From Staphylococcus hsinchuensis (lineage in GTDB: Bacteria > Bacillota > Bacilli > Staphylococcales > Staphylococcaceae): a stretch of DNA of 64,000 nucleotides. The position numbers were made by a program, and so were the translations under genes. Below the pieces are notes generated by a model that was not told the origin of the DNA, did not search any database, and was given only the letters and a program-made list of their open reading frames with translations. Each line of letters opens with the position of its first letter. The first letter of the stretch is position 1. The stretch covers positions 1,674,001-1,738,000 of the forward strand of contig NZ_CP128355.1 in assembly GCF_038789205.1 (NCBI RefSeq). The letters are read 5' to 3'. This document shows positions 63,935-64,000 of this stretch, one piece after another.

Positions 63935-64000
63935 AATAGGAGGATTGGTGTAACAACACAAAACCTCCATCTTCTCCCATCCAGACTATACTGTCGGCTC
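63935..64000 (-). promoter_or_regulatory. 3' part of an FMN riboswitch (RFN element) upstream of ribU
   Basis: On the minus strand the edge reads TATAGTCTGGATGGGAGAAG then ATGGAGG, the conserved 3' half of the FMN aptamer. The 5' half is beyond the window. It would repress ribU when FMN is plentiful. Confidence 0.9.

Overview
The window is chromosomal core DNA of a Staphylococcus species. It is AT-rich, and the gene order (odhAB, arlSR, pgpB-like, murG, ..., ebpS, recQ, ypbB, fer, ribU) and protein sequences are those of the staphylococcal backbone. The proteins differ clearly from what I remember of S. aureus: EbpS is longer and lacks the S. aureus elastin-recognition sequence, and PBP2 has a long Ser/Asn tail. 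I therefore infer a coagulase-negative species but cannot name it. Almost every gene is on the minus strand, so transcription mostly runs from high to low coordinates.

Layout. 1-3.0 kb: 2-oxoglutarate dehydrogenase (odhB start, odhA). 3.2-5.2 kb: ArlSR two-component system. 5.2-5.75 kb: a gene-free stretch with a Fur-controlled promoter and a C-rich small RNA that I identify as isrR. 5.75-13.8 kb: a PAP2 phosphatase, murG, an acetyltransferase, a CtpA-type protease, yozE-crr-msrB-msrA, degV, and thyA-dfrA. 13.8-15.4 kb: a small accessory islet holding an LSm/SH3-like protein, two translationally coupled paralogous micro-genes missed by length cut-offs, and a structured non-coding stretch. 15.4-19 kb: bacilliredoxin, CvfC with a duplicated Nfu_N-domain neighbour, a small zinc-finger protein, a queuosine-precursor transporter under a preQ1-I riboswitch, and an RNase H-like protein. 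19-28 kb: 5'-3' exonuclease, double dynamin DynA, an NAD(P)-binding protein, an rRNA methyltransferase, RNase P RNA, and gpsB-ypsA-yppE. 28-41 kb: recU-pbp2 on plus, then ypoC, nth, dnaD, asnS, dinG, birA, cca, bshA and mazG-like on minus. 41-51.5 kb: the aroCBA-ypiA-ypiB-ypjA-yugP operon, ndk, hepT-menG-hepS, and hup. 51.6-64 kb: gpsA-der, the S1 protein, cmk, ansA, ypdA, ebpS, recQ-ypbB, fer, ribU, and the 3' end of an FMN riboswitch at the window edge.

How the genes work together. Several clusters are coherent. thyA and dfrA couple dTMP synthesis to dihydrofolate recycling. bshA, ypdA and the bacilliredoxin belong to the bacillithiol redox system, and msrA/msrB repair oxidised methionine. 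aroCBA makes chorismate, which feeds menaquinone, while hepS/hepT/menG supply the prenyl tail and last methylation. murG, pbp2, gpsB, recU and DynA concern envelope growth and division. RNA-level control is prominent: IsrR, preQ1-I and FMN riboswitches, and the RNase P RNA.

Many starts were moved to internal codons because the apparent upstream start lies in, or next to, the Shine-Dalgarno sequence. No insertion sequence, prophage, CRISPR array, tRNA or rRNA operon was found.
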